From Nothopassalora personata (taxonomy: Eukaryota > Ascomycota > Dothideomycetes > Mycosphaerellales > Mycosphaerellaceae): a DNA stretch of 64,000 nucleotides. Positions within the stretch are counted from its first letter, which is position 1; each line of letters begins with the position of its first letter. The position numbers were made by a program, and so were the translations under genes. The notes under the pieces are model-generated. The model was given only the letters and a program-made list of their open reading frames with translations. It did no database searches and was not told the origin of the DNA. The stretch lies in NCBI GenBank assembly GCA_033816765.1, contig CM066288.1, positions 4,278,001 through 4,342,000 of the forward strand, written 5' to 3'. Below are positions 63,513 to 64,000 of the stretch, piece after piece.

Positions 63513-64000
63513 TGTCTGCTTCCGCGCGACGTAAAATGCATGTGGTCTCTAGTCGATGTACGTGCATCTCGAAGCTTCTCGGTAGGCCCGTGCGGCTTGC
63601 GATGCCCTTTGTTCACTGCTCTTCAAGAGATTTGGTCTCTTGTCGTAGTAGGTGGGTACGTGTGCTGCTGCTAACGAGCTATTAGGCCACAACGAAGGAG
63701 GTCAATGAGCCCAGGAATAGATACGCAAGGGTTGCAAATATTTGTCCTGCCGTGACAAAGGTTAGATAGCTGAAGAAGAGAGTAGTTGCTGGCGCATGCA
63801 GAGCATAGAGCATGGCGGTAGCCTGAGCCGAAGAAAGGAAAACGGGGCCCTAAGTGGTAAAGTCCTTTCTTTGCCTTGACCGCTCCTTTATACAGTGGCA
63901 AATGCTGCAGCTGGAAAGTTGTAAGATACAAGTTCTCCCTCCCGCCGGATGATATGAACGTCGTTCTACAGTCAACGCAAGGAAATGGCCCTCGGACAGA
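63513..64000. other. Right-edge region, 488 bp
   Basis: It may contain upstream exons of the F-box/LRR-like gene. An 86-residue reverse ORF at 63671-63931 has no recognisable domain. Nothing else is supported. Confidence 0.35.

Noticed and set aside
1..64000. tRNA, rRNA or CRISPR features.
   Set aside because: Reading by eye for B-box-like GTTCGA contexts and for regularly spaced direct repeats gave nothing with a foldable cloverleaf or array. A covariance-model scan would be needed to exclude tRNAs formally.

Overview
The window is nuclear DNA of a filamentous ascomycete (Pezizomycotina). Introns are short, about 45-105 bp, with GT...AG ends and CTAAC/CTGAC-like branch sites. Gene content and protein style (Ste50, Chs7, DUF7719, an ADF-H/PH protein, OPT and sugar transporters, an UstYa-like protein) suggest a dothideomycete, possibly Mycosphaerellales. 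The taxonomic placement is inference from recalled homologues, not a search.

Layout. 1-24 kb is a housekeeping block: Ste50 adaptor (cut by the left edge), AAGAB/Irc6-like, SmD3 divergent from the phosphatidylglycerophosphatase Gep4, a DUF7719 membrane protein divergent from Chs7, PIG-L/Gpi12, OHCU decarboxylase, a large ADF-H + PH protein, a small membrane protein, and Rrb1 divergent from a HERP/Usa1-like ubiquitin-like membrane protein. 25-31 kb is accessory: a phytanoyl-CoA dioxygenase-like gene and a divergent amino-acid permease, both broken, then an intact MFS transporter. 31-39 kb holds a YML020W-like alpha/beta hydrolase and an OPT transporter. 39-43 kb holds a tandem, decaying array of LPxELRNRIY-type (F-box-like) genes; one copy carries three in-frame stops consistent with C-to-T / G-to-A (RIP-like) mutation. 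43-56 kb is housekeeping again: NAD kinase, Las1 convergent with Trs31, a microbial-type PARG-fold protein, peroxisomal ATP carrier Ant1 and an Abp2-like ARS-binding protein. 56-63 kb is a second accessory block resembling a relic secondary-metabolism locus: a truncated UstYa-like ORF, a Zn2Cys6 regulator lacking its fifth zinc cysteine, a frameshifted membrane protein with terminal HC motifs, and a GPH-type sugar transporter whose visible exons are intact. Parts of a possible F-box/LRR gene lie at the right edge.

About twenty core genes read through without a single frameshift, while nearly all disruptions fall in three accessory islands. This suggests real gene decay rather than uniform sequencing error, although single-base indels cannot be proven here. 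Non-coding highlights are a 166-bp inverted-repeat (MITE-like) element with a solo relative 10 kb away, a 47-bp-arm hairpin beside the NAD kinase gene, a 16-bp tandem repeat whose last unit contains the probable start codon of the HERP-like gene, and two frame-preserving introns (SmD3 and Gpi12) that could be retained. I saw no convincing tRNA, rRNA or CRISPR array.
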